Of a DNA stretch of 64,000 nucleotides, positions 16,190 through 23,568 are shown one piece after another. Under the pieces are notes generated by a model that saw only the letters and a list, made by a program, of their open reading frames with translations, ran no database searches and was not told where the DNA came from. The translations under genes and the position numbers were made by a program. The stretch lies in NCBI GenBank assembly GCA_025757745.1, contig CP107217.1:124001-188000 (forward strand), written 5' to 3'. The DNA comes from Coriobacteriaceae bacterium (lineage in GTDB: Bacteria > Actinomycetota > Coriobacteriia > Coriobacteriales > Coriobacteriaceae). How positions within the stretch are numbered: the stretch's first letter is position 1; each line of letters starts with the position of its first letter.

Positions 16190-16652
16190 AAATCTCGATC
16201 TGTAACATCTGGACCCGATTTGGGCGGCTAGGTGTTACAGATCGAGATGTTTCGGCAGGACGATCTTTGTTTGTCTAAATCTGTAACACGAGGGACGGAT
16301 TTTGCCGAGTTGTTGTTACAGATTGAGATTTTCTAGCAGGCGGGTTTGGTTTGTCTTGATCTGTAACACCTGGGGTCGTTTTTGGCCGATGGATGTTACA
16401 GATCGAGACATTTTGTTGGGACGGTTCCCGTTGTCCCGATCTGTAACGGGTAGGGGCCAAAAGTGGGCCTAGATGTTACAGATTGAGATGTTTGGTCGGA
16501 CCGAATTTGTTCGTCTCGATTTGTAATATCTAGGGTCGTTTTTGGTCTGTAAGTGTTACAGATCGAGATTTTCCGACGGACCGCTCCCGTTTGTCTTGAT
16601 CTGTAACAGTAAGACCCGGTTTTTGCCGAGTAACTGTTACAGATTGAGACAA
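16190..16652. repeat. Array of six 80-bp-period palindromic repeats (array 2)
   Basis: Six units of the family seen at 385-613. Left-arm TGTAAC cores start at 16201, 16282, 16362, 16442, 16522 and 16602, so after the first step the period is exactly 80. Each unit is a stem (TCTCGATCTGTAACA against TGTTACAGATYGAGA) with a loop of about 25 bases, several of which can form an inner CGG-CCG pairing. Units are joined by partly conserved linkers of the type CGACGGACCGNTCCCGTTTGT. Several arm changes are matched on the other side, others are not. No protein gene is evident between the tRNA and 16792. Confidence 0.9.
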
Positions 16653-16709
16653 ACCGACGGGCCGTCCCGCCCCATCCACCTGCCGTCACCTGATATTCGC
16701 CGATTTTCG

Positions 16710-16739
16710 TTGTGCCGCCGTACCCCCATGCCATATCCT
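16710..16739 (+). promoter_or_regulatory. Possible promoter of the OYE-family gene
   Basis: TTGTGC at 16710-16715 and TATCCT at 16734-16739 with an 18-base spacer, about 50 bases before the start codon. Only a moderate match to consensus. Confidence 0.4.
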
Positions 16740-16791
16740 CTAGACAACTACGCGGCACCATCGCCGCCGCGCCTACAAGAGAGGAATGTCC

Positions 16792-18822
16792 ATGACCGCA
16801 CCTGCATCCAAACTGCTCCAGCCCATTACGGTTGGCCCCCTTGAGCTCAAGAACCGCATTATGTTTCCGCCGCTGACCACCGGCTACGAGGAGCGTGACG
16901 GCTCCATTGGCGAGCGCAGCCTGGCTTTTTACGAGCGCCTGGCCCGTGGCGGCGTGAGCTACATCGTCATCGGCGACGTCGCTCCCGTCATGACCGCGAG
17001 CCCCACGCCCAAGCTGGCGACCGACGCCCAGATCCCCACGTTTAAGGCACTGGCCGACGCCGTCCACAAGCACGGCGCCAAGATTGCGCTGCAGCTGTTC
17101 CACCCCGAGTACGACGTGCCCGGTGTCGGCCGCATGGTCATGGGTTCCATGGCTGCCGCCAAGGCCGCGCAGGAGGCCAAGGCTGCCGGCGACGAGGAGA
17201 CCTTTGCCGCCAAGATGGCCGAGTCCAACGAGATCCGCAAACAGGCCTATGCCAAGCTGCACCACGACATGCAGCACTTCGTGAACGAGGCGAGCGTAGA
17301 GCAGCTCACCCAGATCAAGGAGGCTATCGCTGCCTCGGCCGCTCGCGCGCAGCAGGCCGGAATCGACGCCATCGAGGTCCACGGCGACCGCCTGGTGGGT
17401 TCGCTGTGCTCGGCCATCCTCAACAAGCGCACCGACGAGTACGGCGGCTCGTTCGAGAACCGCGTTCGCTATGCGCTCGAGGTCGTCGCTGCCATTAAGG
17501 AAGCCGCGCCGCAGCTGATGGTGGAGTACAAGCTCCCCGTGATCATGGAGAACCCCGACGGCACGCCGCGCGGTAAGGGCGGCCTGCAGCCCGACGAGGC
17601 CTGCGAGTTTGCCAAGCTGCTCGAGAGCGCGGGCATCGACATGATCCAGGTTGCACAGGCAAATCACACCGGCAACATGGGCGACACCATTCCGCCCATG
17701 GGCGCCATGCCCTACAACTGGACGCTACCCGTGGCCGAGCGCGTCAAGGCCCTGGTCTCCGTGCCGGTGGCAACCGTCGGCCGCGTGGTCTCGGTCGAGG
17801 CCGGCGAGAAGATTCTGGAAGACGGCGCGGCCGACATCGTCGCCTATGGCCGCTCGCTCATGTGCGACCCCGACATTGCGCTGAAGGCCGCCACGGGCGA
17901 GCCCATTCGCGAGTGCCTCAACTGCAATAAGGGCTGTGTCGACGCGATTCAAAACCGCAAGTACATCTCGTGCGTGCTTAATGCCGAGAACGGCGACGAG
18001 GCGACCATCGCCATCAAGCCGGGCGAGGGCGACAAGAAGATCGCCGTGGTGGGCGGCGGTATTGCCGGCCTGGAGGCCGCGCGCGTGGCGGCCAAGCGCG
18101 GCTACGACGTGACCGTCTACGAGGCGAGCGATCATCTGGGCGGCCAGATTGTGCTGGCGGCCGCGCCTCCGCGCAAGGACGAGATCATGCGCTCGGTCGA
18201 GTATTACGAGAAGATTCTGCCCGGCCTGGGCGTGAAGGTTGAGCTCAACCATGCCGCTACCGCTGAGGACCTCAACGCCGCCGACGCCGCGATTGTGGCC
18301 GTGGGCGCGCACGACGTGGTCATCCCCGTTCCGGGTGCCGACTCGGAGAAGGTCGTCTCGAGCTGGGACGTGCTGGCCGGCAAGGTGGAGCTCAGCGACC
18401 GCGTCGCCGTCATTGGCGGTGGCCTGGTGGGCACCGAGACTGCCGAGTACCTGCTGCAGCACGGCTGCGAGGTGGCGATCGTGGAGATGCTCGACAAGAT
18501 TGCCGCGGGCGAGTCCGAGACCATTCTGCCGCTGATCATGAGCGACTTTGCAGAGCACAACGTGGAGCAGCACGTGAAGACCCGCCTGACCGCCATTACC
18601 GACGAGGGCGTGGAGGCCATTCGCACCACCGAGGACGGCGCCGAGGAGCCGGTGAAGATCGCCTGCGATTACGTGGTGATGGCCGTGGGCTCCAAGGCCA
18701 ACGCGTTTGACCTGGACGGCGTGACGGTACCCGTGACCTACGTGGGCGACTGCTCGGGCGAGCGCACCGCCGACATCGCGAGCGCCATTCGCACGGCGTA
18801 TCACGCGGCCAACGAGCTCTAA
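16792..18822 (+). CDS. Old Yellow Enzyme-family FMN/Fe-S/FAD reductase (2,4-dienoyl-CoA reductase-like)
   Basis: A 676-residue, three-part oxidoreductase. Residues about 1-340 form an FMN TIM barrel (ELKNRIMFPPLTTGYE, ALQLFHPEY, IEVHGDRLVGS, EYGGSFENRVRYA). A [4Fe-4S] motif follows (CLNCNKGCVD with a later ISCVLN). The C-terminal half is a FAD/NAD(P) module (AVVGGGIAGLEAARVAA, then VIGGGLVGTETAEYLL). The layout matches bacterial 2,4-dienoyl-CoA reductase, BaiCD-type and trimethylamine dehydrogenase-type enzymes. The substrate cannot be told from sequence. An unusual Ala/Lys/Glu-rich stretch (about residues 120-165) is inserted after the barrel strand with ALQLFHPEY. ATG 16792 fits GAGAGG better than ATG 16786. 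Confidence 0.9.
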   Translation: MTAPASKLLQPITVGPLELKNRIMFPPLTTGYEERDGSIGERSLAFYERLARGGVSYIVIGDVAPVMTASPTPKLATDAQIPTFKALADAVHKHGAKIALQLFHPEYDVPGVGRMVMGSMAAAKAAQEAKAAGDEETFAAKMAESNEIRKQAYAKLHHDMQHFVNEASVEQLTQIKEAIAASAARAQQAGIDAIEVHGDRLVGSLCSAILNKRTDEYGGSFENRVRYALEVVAAIKEAAPQLMVEYKLPVIMENPDGTPRGKGGLQPDEACEFAKLLESAGIDMIQVAQANHTGNMGDTIPPMGAMPYNWTLPVAERVKALVSVPVATVGRVVSVEAGEKILEDGAADIVAYGRSLMCDPDIALKAATGEPIRECLNCNKGCVDAIQNRKYISCVLNAENGDEATIAIKPGEGDKKIAVVGGGIAGLEAARVAAKRGYDVTVYEASDHLGGQIVLAAAPPRKDEIMRSVEYYEKILPGLGVKVELNHAATAEDLNAADAAIVAVGAHDVVIPVPGADSEKVVSSWDVLAGKVELSDRVAVIGGGLVGTETAEYLLQHGCEVAIVEMLDKIAAGESETILPLIMSDFAEHNVEQHVKTRLTAITDEGVEAIRTTEDGAEEPVKIACDYVVMAVGSKANAFDLDGVTVPVTYVGDCSGERTADIASAIRTAYHAANEL

Positions 18823-18848
18823 GCAAGAAAACTATCGCGTATTGAGTG

Positions 18849-18884
18849 GGCGGGGAGTGACGTATCGGTGCTCCCCGCCTTTTT
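18849..18884 (+). terminator. Terminator of the OYE-family gene
   Basis: GGCGGGGAG pairs with CTCCCCGCC and is followed by TTTTT, 27 bases past the stop. Confidence 0.88.
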
Positions 18885-18916
18885 GTCGATAAGAGTGCCT
18901 CTGACCAGCGGGTTCA

Positions 18917-18997
18917 GAAAATCCGAATCTCATGCACCAGAAAATCCGAATTATATGAACACGAAAATCCGAATCGCAACCACCCGAAAATCCGAAT
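18917..18997 (+). promoter_or_regulatory. Four 23-bp iterons upstream of the AAA ATPase gene
   Basis: GAAAATCCGAAT occurs at 18917, 18940, 18963 and 18986, a spacing of exactly 23 bases each time, while the remaining 11 bases of each unit vary. An extended -10 box (TGGTATAGA, 19007-19015) lies just downstream, so the iterons cover the -35 region. This looks like an array of binding sites for a regulator, possibly the downstream protein itself. Confidence 0.75.
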
Positions 18998-19006
18998 TTG
19001 CTACAG

Positions 19007-19015
19007 TGGTATAGA
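19007..19015 (+). promoter_or_regulatory. Extended -10 promoter element of the AAA ATPase gene
   Basis: TGG followed by TATAGA, about 42 bases before the start codon and 10 bases after the last iteron. No independent -35 box is visible because that stretch is taken up by iterons. Confidence 0.5.
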
Positions 19016-19056
19016 AGAATCAGAAAGCAGGAACTGGAAATCTGCGGAGGTGGCTC

Positions 19057-20361
19057 ATGGCAGGTGAGAGGCCACATCGGGACGGATACATCCCACGTAT
19101 CGTGGATGCGAAAATCGAGCGCTACCTTCGTGTCTTTGGCGCGGTCGAGATTGCGGGCACCAAGTGGTGCGGCAAGACGTGGGCCGCGCTCGAGCACGGG
19201 GCGTCCGCCTCGTATGTCGACGAGAATCTCGACCTCGCGCGTGCCGACCCAGCGATGATGTTGCTGGGAGACCGTCCGCATATTATCGATGAGTGGCAGC
19301 GCGTTCCCCAGATTTGGGACTACGTTAGACACGAGGTTGACCGCACCCGGGGTACGCGCGGCGCCTATATCCTCACGGGTTCCGCCACGCCCGCGTTTGG
19401 CTCAAAGGCGGAGGCGCCCGCGCATAGTGGAGCTGGCCGCATCGGCCGCGTCCGCATGCACCCCATGACGCTTGCCGAGACAGGTGAGTCCAACGGCAAG
19501 GTGAGCCTGGCGGGCTTGTTTGAGCATCGTTTTGAGCCCTGCCGGTGCGATGGCGATACACCGGGGCTTGTCGAAGCCGCTTGCCGCGGCGGCTGGCCCG
19601 AGGCGATCGATATGGTTTCGGCTGACGCCCAGCTCATCGCCCGCGAATATCTCAACACCACGTTTTCGAGCAGCTTCCCGGCGGTCGGTCTCGACCTCGA
19701 TATTGCTCGTCGAGTCTCCGCATCGATCGCGCGCAATCTGGGACAGGCAACCACGTATAAAACGATTCTTATGGATATGTTCGGTGCCGAGGAGGAACCC
19801 GCAGCGTTTGCCGATGAGACCAAGGTGCGCAGGTACCTGGATGCCCTCAAAGGCATGTTCATTCTCGAGGAGGTCCCCGGTTGGGTTCCCGCCGCGCGCG
19901 ACAAACGGCGCTTTACCGTCAAGCCCAAGCGCTATCTGGCAGATCCGAGCCTTGCTTGCGCCTTGCTAGGTATGTCCTCGCAGGCGCTGCTTGCCGACTG
20001 GCAGACATTTGGTCTGGTGTTTGAGAATTTGGTCATACGCGACCTTTCGGTCTACGCACGTTCGCTCGACCTGCTGGATAGCACGCCCGTGCGCTATTAT
20101 CGCGACGATTCGGGCCTTGAGTGCGATGCTATCGTGCAGCTAGCCGACGGACGGTGGGCCGCCTTTGAGATTAAGGTAAGTGAAGATAAAGTGAGCGCCG
20201 GCGTTGAGAGCCTCAGGCGCGTTCGCAAGAAGGTCTGTGGAAATCCTCGTTCACGCACACGCGAACCGGAGTTTATGGCCGTGATTGTGGGGGTGGGTGA
20301 GTACGCCCGCGAGGTCGAGGACGGTATCTACGTGATACCCGTGCGCGCGTTGGGGTGTTAA
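19057..20361 (+). CDS. AAA_14/DUF4143-family ATPase
   Basis: A 434-residue protein of the widespread ATP-binding family with an N-terminal AAA domain and a C-terminal DUF4143 region. Walker A is atypical but usable (GTKWCGKTW, residues 34-42); Walker B is PHIIDEWQRVP; a sensor segment is YILTGSATP. The C-terminal part has the family layout (KVRRYLDALKGMFILEEVPG, then FENLVIRDLSVYA and a nuclease-like FEIKVSED). The cellular role of this family is not established; some members act in stress or toxin-antitoxin-like settings. GCGGAGG precedes the ATG. It stands alone behind iterons and its own promoter. Confidence 0.85.
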   Translation: MAGERPHRDGYIPRIVDAKIERYLRVFGAVEIAGTKWCGKTWAALEHGASASYVDENLDLARADPAMMLLGDRPHIIDEWQRVPQIWDYVRHEVDRTRGTRGAYILTGSATPAFGSKAEAPAHSGAGRIGRVRMHPMTLAETGESNGKVSLAGLFEHRFEPCRCDGDTPGLVEAACRGGWPEAIDMVSADAQLIAREYLNTTFSSSFPAVGLDLDIARRVSASIARNLGQATTYKTILMDMFGAEEEPAAFADETKVRRYLDALKGMFILEEVPGWVPAARDKRRFTVKPKRYLADPSLACALLGMSSQALLADWQTFGLVFENLVIRDLSVYARSLDLLDSTPVRYYRDDSGLECDAIVQLADGRWAAFEIKVSEDKVSAGVESLRRVRKKVCGNPRSRTREPEFMAVIVGVGEYAREVEDGIYVIPVRALGC

Positions 20362-20400
20362 GGGGCGGCACGCCGTGTGTCCGCTGCCCGGTGCTGCGGA

Positions 20401-20466
20401 TTGGTGCAAGGGGGTCAGGTTTGTTTGCACCATGTTGGCGCGAAGTAACCTGACCGCTTGCACCAA
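20401..20466. repeat. Inverted repeat after the AAA ATPase gene
   Basis: TTGGTGCAAG-GGGTCAGGTT at 20401-20421 is inverted as AACCTGACCGCTTGCACC at 20448-20466 around a loop of about 26 bases. No T tract follows. It lies in the 284-base gap before the surface-protein locus, in which I see no other gene. Confidence 0.75.
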
Positions 20467-20645
20467 GGGTTTGACTTTTAAGACATCATTAAGGCTTGCG
20501 TTGTGGAGCGAACCGCAGGTCAATGCTATTCTTTTACCTTATCGTACGGTGTTGTATTCTGCCTGAATTCTCTACCTGCGAACAACGGATAAACGCGACC
20601 GAGCGGAAAAGGATGGCAAGCCCGCAAGCAGGGCAAACGTAAGCG

Positions 20646-21674
20646 ATGAGTGGCATGGACCGACATAGCGAGCTCCAGCAGCACAAGACGGCGGCCGAGT
20701 ACCGTCAAGCTGCCGACGAGCACGTGCGGACCCTCAAGGATTTCTGGAAGGATTTCCTGGTGAGCGGTCTGTTTGTGCTGGCCGCCATCGTTGCCATCTT
20801 TGCGTGCCTGGCCTGGTTTGCCGCGAATAACCGAGTGAGCGCCACCGGGAGCACGATCGCGGCGAAGGCGGATCGGTACACGCTGACCGCCGCGGGCGAG
20901 GGTGAGTCCGGCGCACACGTGGGCTATTACGAGCGCACGGACGCCGAAAAGCAAAACATTGCGAAGCTCGATACGACCGACGCCATGACGGTAACGCTCG
21001 GCTCCAACCTGAACAACGAGACCGCGGGCTCTCTGTACCCGGGTGCTCGCGGCAAGATTACATTTACGGTGAAGCCGCTGGTGGATGACCTGGACGGGGT
21101 CACGATCAACTTGTCGCGCGTGCTTAAGGTCACGAACATTGTTGGCGTTGTTGGGGACGGAGGAACGCTGGCGCCCGAGGCGGAGGCGCTCCTTGGCTTG
21201 ATCAAAGGCCACTTGCTGTTCTTTACGAGCTGCGACCAGAACGGGTATTACTCGGGCTGCGTGGTTGATAGCAAGATCGAGATTCGCAAGAGCGAATTTT
21301 GCGAAAACGGCGATATGACCAAGCCAACGAACCAGCCCGTCACCATCAATCTGTACTGGGTGTGGCCGGAGTACTTCCAGAACTTCATCCTTACCGGCAA
21401 TACGAATTACTACAAGAATCTGTTTGCGGCGGCGGGCGACGCAAAGTCTGACTACGGCGCTCTGCAGGCAGATATGAACGCGCATAAAGCGAACTACTTT
21501 TACGGCACGGCAAGTAGTGTGGAAGCCGCCAACGCTCCTGCGGTTTCGGCTGACATGTCCTTCAGCGACACCGCCATCTGCTCGGCGCTGTACAACAATG
21601 CCGACGAGCAGATCGGCAATAAGGTCAAATACATCCAACTTAGAATTAGCGCTCAGGAGGGCGTGAGCTCATGA
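20646..21674 (+). CDS. Membrane-anchored surface protein 1 of the giant-protein locus
   Basis: Not a family I can name. The 342-residue protein has about 36 cytoplasmic residues rich in charge, one membrane helix (residues 37-60, FLVSGLFVLAAIVAIFACL), then AWFAANNRVSATGS and an extracellular domain of about 280 residues with many beta-prone Thr/Val stretches. The helix end recalls TasA/camelysin-type secretion signals (aromatic-Phe pair, then S-x-x-G), but no signal peptidase gene is present. The start lacks a clear ribosome binding site; ATG 20655 is an alternative. It overlaps the next gene by 4 bases, so the locus starts as an operon. Confidence 0.75.
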   Translation: MSGMDRHSELQQHKTAAEYRQAADEHVRTLKDFWKDFLVSGLFVLAAIVAIFACLAWFAANNRVSATGSTIAAKADRYTLTAAGEGESGAHVGYYERTDAEKQNIAKLDTTDAMTVTLGSNLNNETAGSLYPGARGKITFTVKPLVDDLDGVTINLSRVLKVTNIVGVVGDGGTLAPEAEALLGLIKGHLLFFTSCDQNGYYSGCVVDSKIEIRKSEFCENGDMTKPTNQPVTINLYWVWPEYFQNFILTGNTNYYKNLFAAAGDAKSDYGALQADMNAHKANYFYGTASSVEAANAPAVSADMSFSDTAICSALYNNADEQIGNKVKYIQLRISAQEGVSS

Positions 21675-22465
21675 GCACCATGCAAACGCGCCTCGGCGAT
21701 GCCCGCAATTGGATAGAAAGCCACCGCGCACAGGCCCTTGCGGTCCTGATATTGCTGGCGGCAATCGCTCTTATCATCGGCTTATCGCTCTCGTGGTTTG
21801 TGGGCAGCAAAAGTCTGTCTACGGTGGGCAAGATTCAAACGCCCGCGCAGCTCAAGATCATGGGTCCCAACCAGACAAGCATCGAGCCCATCGAGATTTC
21901 GTATGACGAGTCACGGGGCGATGTGAAAAACTCCAACGGCACCGTGACCGTTCGGCGCGCGTTTTGCGTGCGGAGCGACAATGGCGATCCCGCTGCCGGC
22001 GGTCAAGCGTTTGAGCTGCAGGTGGCCAACACAACGAATATCACGGGGCTGACAATCAACGTGTACCACGTGACGGTTAACGAATCGTCGGCAACGAAGG
22101 GAGATGTGGTCGGCCTCGACGGGCTCAACCACATCTACTCATGGAGCAAGAGGGACCCCGGCACCCCGATTCCGTTCACCTTTATTAGTGAGAAAAACGG
22201 CTTGGGTCAAGAGCTTGCCGACAATGATCCGACGTACGGCAAGTACGGGAATGTCCAGAAAAACGCCCGTCCGCTGTACCGGTACCACAGGTTTGAAAAG
22301 AGCGAGCTTGATGGCTACAAGGACGGAAAGGCCAACGCCGCTACGAACTTCATTATCGAGTGCACGTGGAATCCGGGCGCTGTGACCGTAAACGGAAAGA
22401 CGGTCTCCAACGTCAAAGAGACCGACATGGTTTATCTAATCGCTCGCGTCACGAGCGGCAACTAA
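21671..22465 (+). CDS. Membrane-anchored surface protein 2 of the giant-protein locus
   Basis: Not recognised. The 264-residue protein has a short cytoplasmic N-terminus, one membrane helix (residues 21-43) ending in SLSWFVGSKSLSTVGKI, and an extracellular beta-rich domain. The helix exit matches proteins 1 and 3 (WF or AF, then a Ser/Val stretch and Gly), so the three are probably paralogues of one anchoring type. AGGAGGG precedes the ATG, which overlaps the previous stop (ATGA arrangement). Confidence 0.75.
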   Translation: MSTMQTRLGDARNWIESHRAQALAVLILLAAIALIIGLSLSWFVGSKSLSTVGKIQTPAQLKIMGPNQTSIEPIEISYDESRGDVKNSNGTVTVRRAFCVRSDNGDPAAGGQAFELQVANTTNITGLTINVYHVTVNESSATKGDVVGLDGLNHIYSWSKRDPGTPIPFTFISEKNGLGQELADNDPTYGKYGNVQKNARPLYRYHRFEKSELDGYKDGKANAATNFIIECTWNPGAVTVNGKTVSNVKETDMVYLIARVTSGN

Positions 22466-22489
22466 TAAGTAGGAGGGGAGGGGCACCAG

Positions 22490-23503
22490 ATGAGGAAAGA
22501 CAAGAACGAGCAAAATGAAATCGCAAGGCCTGCTGGCAAACACTTTGCACAGGTTGATGATTCTAAGACAGAGCCTTGCTGTGCAGAGTCGGCGGCCCCT
22601 GCTTCCAAAGTGCGCAAACGTCTGTGGGCAGTTGCGGTGCTGCTGTGCGCCGTTGCGATTGTGACGGGTATCTACCTTACCTATACGGCCTTTTTGGCGG
22701 GCGACTTCCTTAAGTCGGTCGCCGTTTCGGGCACGTCACAGGCCCTGTTTGCCTCGGACATGCTTACGGGCTACACGAATGAGACGCTGAATGACGGGGG
22801 CATTGCCGTCCGAAGCGTCATCGCCGACACGAGTGGGGAAAACTGCTCTTTTACCTTCCGCATTTACAACCATCTGCTGGGCGACAAGAACAAGGTCAAC
22901 GACAAGGACGTTAACGCGACGCTGAGCGTGGAGGCGACGGGAACGACGGGCACTTGGAGTGTTAACGGTAAGCCCACGCTGGCGGCGGGCGGCACGGTCG
23001 ACCTTTCCTTCCCTGCCAACAAGGCAACCATGTATACCTATAGGGTTACGTTTTCCAAGGCGGACCTCAACAAAGCATCCTTCACCGTTAAGGCCCAGGT
23101 CGGCCCCAATAGCCCCGGCACCAACCTTAAATGGCTCGCTGCCAAGATTGCGCCTTCCGAGCGTGCAGAGGTAACGGCTTCGGGCGTTTCGGGCGAGTGG
23201 GTCGATAAGAACAAGAATGATACGAATGTCGATGACTTTGCCGCCTACAACTATCGCGTGACCGTCACGGGTGCTTCGACCAAGGTGAAGCTCACGTGGA
23301 AGGACGGGGTCGAGCTCGATCCGTTCTTTCCAAAGAACCACAAGAACGATGGTGGGCAGCCAATCGTCAGTGTCGACTCGGTCACGCACGTCGGCTCGGT
23401 CACATACGATGCCTCTCCCGGCTCGGAAATCATCACTTTCTACCGGACGGGCTCGAAGCCGACTAGCTTTAATGGCATTGGCGTTACGTGTTCGGTCGCG
23501 TAG
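22490..23503 (+). CDS. Membrane-anchored surface protein 3 of the giant-protein locus
   Basis: Not recognised. The 337-residue protein has a longer cytoplasmic tail (about 45 residues with a CC pair), one membrane helix (residues 46-66, WAVAVLLCAVAIVTGIYLTY), then TAFLAGDFLKSVAVSGT and an extracellular part that looks like two beta-sandwich domains (ATLSVEATGTTGTWSVNG and AYNYRVTVTGASTKVKL). AGGAGGGGAGG lies upstream of the ATG, 24 bases after the previous gene. It is followed by the 10.8-kb gene in the same direction, consistent with one operon. Confidence 0.75.
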   Translation: MRKDKNEQNEIARPAGKHFAQVDDSKTEPCCAESAAPASKVRKRLWAVAVLLCAVAIVTGIYLTYTAFLAGDFLKSVAVSGTSQALFASDMLTGYTNETLNDGGIAVRSVIADTSGENCSFTFRIYNHLLGDKNKVNDKDVNATLSVEATGTTGTWSVNGKPTLAAGGTVDLSFPANKATMYTYRVTFSKADLNKASFTVKAQVGPNSPGTNLKWLAAKIAPSERAEVTASGVSGEWVDKNKNDTNVDDFAAYNYRVTVTGASTKVKLTWKDGVELDPFFPKNHKNDGGQPIVSVDSVTHVGSVTYDASPGSEIITFYRTGSKPTSFNGIGVTCSVA

Positions 23504-23568
23504 AACAAGTCGCAAGCATAGATTTCGAGACCCCGTACGGGGCATGAGATAGAACGAGGTAGGACCAG

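Noticed and set aside
15831..16208. N-terminal extension of coaX
   Set aside because: The open frame upstream crosses the divergent tRNA-Met gene and its promoter and lacks family resemblance.
16190..16652. CRISPR array
   Set aside because: Regular spacing suggested it, but the repeats are palindromes in alternating orientation with unequal spacers, and no cas gene is present.
20580..20645. c-di-GMP-I (GEMM) riboswitch before the surface locus
   Set aside because: GGCAAGCCCGCAAGCAGGGC recalls part of the class, but the conserved GACGCAAAGCC segment and the second helix are missing, and the stretch runs straight into the start codon.
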